Shown here: in pieces, positions 60,644 to 64,000 of the stretch | How positions within the stretch are numbered: position 1 is the stretch's first letter | Layout of the letters: each line of letters begins with the position of its first letter | From: Leptodactylus fallax | Taxonomy: Eukaryota > Chordata > Amphibia > Anura > Leptodactylidae | Reading direction: 5' to 3' | DNA length: 64,000 nt | Assembly (NCBI GenBank): GCA_947044405.1 | Contig: CAMRHE010000028.1 | Coordinates: forward strand, 8,578,001 to 8,642,000 | Notes under the pieces: generated by a model | The model's input: the letters and a program-made list of their open reading frames with translations, nothing else | Databases searched by the model: none | Told to the model about the DNA's origin: nothing | Translations under genes and position numbers: made by a program

Positions 60644-61289
60644 TGTAACGTCTCTGCCTGTTCGGGTCTCTGCGCCACCCTCTGCTCGCACGCTGCGGCG
60701 AAGGAGGTGTGTTCAGTTTGATTCCTTGCATAGGGTTCTTGTTGCTCAGTCTGAACACTGTCCTAGTACCTCTTGTCTATAATTGAATTTCTACCACACT
60801 CATCTACTGCACCTTTGTTTCTCTCTGCTCTCAAATAGTTAACCTCAGCCTTGCCTGTGTGATTGACAGCCTATTGTCCTATCAAGTCTGGGGCGGGTTC
60901 TTCCTTCCTATTTATTCTTTGCTCACATTCACATTGGTGCTTGCTATTGCTTCTTGCGTACTGGCCTTTACTCCTTGCTGTTTTGTTACCTATATTCCTA
61001 TTCCTGACCGCTTTGACTTTGACTAGTCTGTTGGATTTTGATTCTGTACTGCATTGCTCGTCTGTTACTGAACCCTTGGCTAGCTGACCTCCCTTTTTGT
61101 TGTTCGTCCTGTCCGCATTCTGTGTTGCGACTTATATTAAGAAGGGACTGTCGACCAGTTGCTGGCTGTCACCTAGGACAGATCAGGCAAGTTAGCCAGG
61201 GACAGTGGGGGGGTTCAGCTTTAGGGCTCCTCCCCCCCAAGGTTCTGCAGCAGCTACTGGGGAATTGTTCAACTGGCAATTCCCTTACA
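60644..61289 (+). mobile_element. Solo LTR, 646 bp
   Basis: Starts TGTAACG and ends CTTACA, giving the inverted TGTAA/TTACA termini, with a perfect 5-bp duplication ttcct (60639-60643 and 61290-61294). There is no internal element sequence, so it is what remains after recombination between two LTRs. It differs in sequence from the 6.6-kb gypsy LTR. A related relic is at 53280-53723. Open frames across it are not genes. Confidence 0.85.
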
Positions 61290-61329
61290 TTCCTAAAATA
61301 TAGTAGTACATGTCCGAAAAAGTCCAATA

Positions 61330-61605
61330 GGACTTGGTTATTGACTTACTTTCGATGACCAAGAGTAACCTTGGCCATGTGATGTAAATTAGAGTGAGAG
61401 ACTCACCTTACAGCTGCCACTGGCTGGTTTAGATTAGGTTACTCTTAGTTATTGAAAGTAGGTCAATGACCTACTTTCAATGACCCAGAGTAACCTAGAT
61501 CACAAGATCTAGATCATCCAATGACAGGTGTAAAATCAGAGTCTCAACTTACAGCTGTCGTTGTATGGTATATATTAGCTTACTCTAGGTCAGTGACCAA
61601 CACTC
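61330..61605. repeat. Tandem duplication containing a long hairpin
   Basis: Two diverged copies of about 135 bp (cttacagctgccactggctg versus cttacagctgtcgttgtatg, each followed by ttactct). At their centre 61437-61465 and 61467-61495 are 29-base inverted arms (ggttactcttagttattgaa...), separated by one base and with three mismatches. Confidence 0.78.
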
Positions 61606-61872
61606 GATGACTAAGCGTAACTGGGACTTTAGAGCCATTTGTGTGGTACAAATCCCAAACATTATGGATATTCAGGAATCTGATATTTTTGGTAAAAATA
61701 AAGAATTTGATTTGTGCCAAATCGATTCAATCATCTGATGAATCTCTCACACCAAGAACCTTCAGCAATCAGTGGAATGAAGGTGCAACAGAGCTCACTG
61801 CTTTACCCAACACAGAAACATTCATATAAATGTGGCTGTGCCTGGTATTGTAGCTCAGCCATGATGATCTTA

Positions 61873-62107
61873 TTAAAGGGGTGATGGGGGATTAGAAAAT
61901 ATGTCTGATTTCTTCTTCTTAGGAAGTGGCTGCTTTCTTCTTCTTAGGAAGTGACATCAGGTCCGTTGGTCACATGAAAAAGTTAAGACTCAGTCCTATT
62001 GAAATAAATCCTATTGAGATATAATAGGCCATGTGACAGTAGACATGATGTCACTTCCTAATAAGAAGAAAGCAGCCAGGTTTTTTAATAATGCATAACC
62101 CCTTTAA
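61873..62107. mobile_element. TTAA-flanked MITE (T2-type), 235 bp
   Basis: TTAA at 61873-61876 and 62104-62107. Left AGGGGTGATGGGGGATTAGA; right, complemented, AGGGGTTATGCATTATTAAA; both lead into a longer inverted segment with cttcttcttaggaagtgac. A 26-bp stretch (ttcttcttcttaggaagtg) is directly duplicated at 61911-61952. Confidence 0.83.
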
Positions 62108-63715
62108 ATAATCAGCTCCGATGACCATGTTCCTCCATAAGAGTCTATGGAGGAACAGGGCCATGGTCATGGTTTTCTGCTATACAATGAAGGAATGTCT
62201 TAAGGCACTGATAAAATAAGCTTGGTGTCCATCCACCGACCACCCACAGCTTTCACCCTCAACGCCTCAAATGCATATTGTGTGATATCAGTATAATATA
62301 GATGTGTGGCCATATTCAGCTGCAGATTTTTCCCGGAAATCTTTGAAGAAGTATGGGTTGAGTTTTCTTGTGATTTTTACATCTATTTATTGGTTTTTCT
62401 TTAGGTTTTGTATCGTAAGACATCTATTTACATTCATTTGCAGAATCTTTAGAATTCCTAGAAAATGAAGCTGTTGGAATCTCAAGTTACCTGTTGAGCG
62501 GAAATCATTCCTTTTGCATATTTGATGAAAACTTGAATCTTTGTTGATTTCTTTGAACTTGTACCAATAAGCAGATATTAGGTATCTGAGCCTTGGGCCA
62601 CACTTATCTTAAAGTGGTATTCTAGTTATAACAAGCTATTATCACCGATCTATTGGAGGTCTTAAATGTTGTGTGGCCTGTGTCTCCATTTACTGTTACC
62701 CCTAGCTGTGAGACCGCAGCTTGGCGGCGATGATTGAAGTGACAGTCAGGCATATCTAGGTGACAGTCCCAAAGAGATTCAATGGAGCGACATTGCACAC
62801 ATCCAACCAATTTGACCCTTGTGGCCATGGTATTGAAGTTGGAAACTACCCCAATAGTCATTACAAACAACCAAGAAAACTGAGACATAACTTGAATTAA
62901 AAATTTGGAAGAGGGCGCCCACCTACCATCTCTAAATACAGTGTTACTGTCCTGTTATGCGGTACGGAGGCCGCGGAGCAGATGCAACCTCTGTATCCTA
63001 TGTAGTGATGTCCCTGTGGGTCGGGGGGTTCAGTTTCTCAATGAAGAGGTACAGTGGTGTGGTGGAGAATTATTTTACAGACAATGCTCCAGGAGAAAAT
63101 TTATGCAAATGAGCTCATACTAGATAAACCAGAGATACTCATCTGCAGACAGCTGTTTTGGGGTGCTCGCCCTTCATCAGGATGTCTGGATGAAATGCTT
63201 CAGACACAGCTAGGGGGGTTTTGTTTCTCCCTGCAAAATTGTTATATAGCTGAAGAATCCGGGACCCGAGTTCAGTGACGGCATCTGCTGACAAAGGAAC
63301 CAGACAAAGATGGCACTTGTGAAATATTTTCTTTATGCTTTTCTTAACTGAAGATAATTACATTCAATCCCCCCACTTGTGACCCAGTCTAATGATCCGC
63401 CTGTGAGGATTGGCAGGGCCATCTGAGCTTAAAATACCTTTGTCAGTCACCACATGTATGTATAAATGTCAACCACCAAAATCCTTTAAATTGCTTAGTT
63501 TGGGCTTAGTTTTTGTCTTCCCAGTGTAACACAATAGACACAGGTTGCAGTTCTCAGCTAATGTGAACAATATAAGAGTTAAAAGGGCAATCCCTACCAG
63601 AAAAGACTGGGACAAACACTGGTAACACGCCGTAATGAATTGTATGTTAGACAGCCGGGGCCCTGGAGCAGGGATTTGTCAATAGGTCTAGCTCCTGTGA
63701 AAAATAACACATGTA
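62108..63715. other. Non-coding stretch with one half-MITE
   Basis: 62609-62650 begins TTAAAGTGGTATTCTAGTTA, a single T2-like end. 63085-63190 (atgcaaatgagctcatacta, agctgttttggggtgctcgc) resembles 16740-16910. No gene supported. Confidence 0.4.
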
Positions 63716-64000
63716 CAGTGCCTTGCGAAAGTATTCGGCCCCCTTGAACTTTTCAACCTTTTGCCACATTTCAGGCTTCAAACATAAGGATATAAAATTT
63801 TAATTTTTTGATAAAGAATCAACAGCAAGTGGGACACAATTGTGAAGTGGAACGAAATTTATTGTTTATTTTAAACTTTTGTAAAAAATAAAAAACTGAA
63901 AAGTGGGGCGTGCAATATTATTCGGCCCCTTTACTTTCAGTGCAGCAAACTCACTCCAGAAGTTCAGTGAGGATCTCTGAATGATCCAATGTTGTCCTAA
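63716..64000 (+). mobile_element. Left end of a Tc1-like element, cut by the window edge
   Basis: Starts after TA (63714-63715) with cagtgccttgcgaaagtatt, followed by cggcccccttgaacttttca and ctccagaagttcagtgagga. This matches, from memory, a Tc1 family widespread in vertebrates. The transposase would lie beyond 64000. Confidence 0.88.

Noticed and set aside
60863..61358. Open frames of 74 and 106 codons
   Set aside because: They fall in the solo LTR and its flank.

Overview
The window reads as amphibian, most likely anuran, nuclear DNA: AT-rich, gene-poor and dense in transposable elements. I infer frog from the mixture seen here. It holds several Tc1/mariner families, many TTAA-flanked short inverted-repeat elements whose ends begin TTAAAGG (the pattern of frog T2-type MITEs), hAT elements, a Penelope-like element, a CR1/L2-group LINE and a Ty3/gypsy retrotransposon. 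No complete host protein-coding gene, tRNA, rRNA or CRISPR array is visible. The only host-gene signals are short candidate exons, the best a 63-base segment at 14804-14866.

Layout. 1-5600: a transposon end, an internally deleted Tc1 copy (1619-2550, minus), rearranged Tc1 end fragments, and a decayed full-length DD34E Tc1 (3979-5594). 5650-14386: a DD35E Tc1 element split by a nearly intact, very young Ty3/gypsy LTR retrotransposon (6631-13795) with LTRs, tRNA-Ser primer site, gag, a likely -1 frameshift signal (slippery GTTAAAC plus stem), pol (protease, RT, RNase H, integrase) and polypurine tract. 14400-17400: mostly unique DNA with a candidate exon and a T2-type MITE. 17393-20183: a 3'-tail retroposon split by a 2.58-kb hAT element full of minisatellite. 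20-36 kb: unique DNA with many MITEs, retroposon tails and a decayed Tc1. 36323-38824: a second hAT element with the same internal hairpin and related repeats. 39-45 kb: a sister copy of the internally deleted Tc1, a decayed Tc1 carrying a minisatellite at its catalytic motif, and a near-complete but catalytically dead DD38 Tc1 (42945-44570) next to a 55-bp satellite. 45951-46702: a Penelope-like fragment with a GIY-YIG domain between inverted repeats. 49609-50550: a 5'-truncated LINE. 53-64 kb: an LTR relic, a 354-bp Tc1 miniature, a solo LTR, a T2-type MITE and the left end of another Tc1 running off the window.

The genes are parts of selfish elements and do not form a host pathway. The gypsy element is the only one with nearly complete machinery, and one extra base in its RNase H region breaks it. 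The nesting gives an order of events: Tc1 first, gypsy recently inside it; retroposon tail first, hAT later inside it. I found no clear new defence or metabolic system. The most unusual signals are the gag-pol frameshift site, the hairpin and satellite module shared by two hAT elements with different ends, the minisatellite grown out of a transposase catalytic motif, and the inverted-repeat Penelope fragment.
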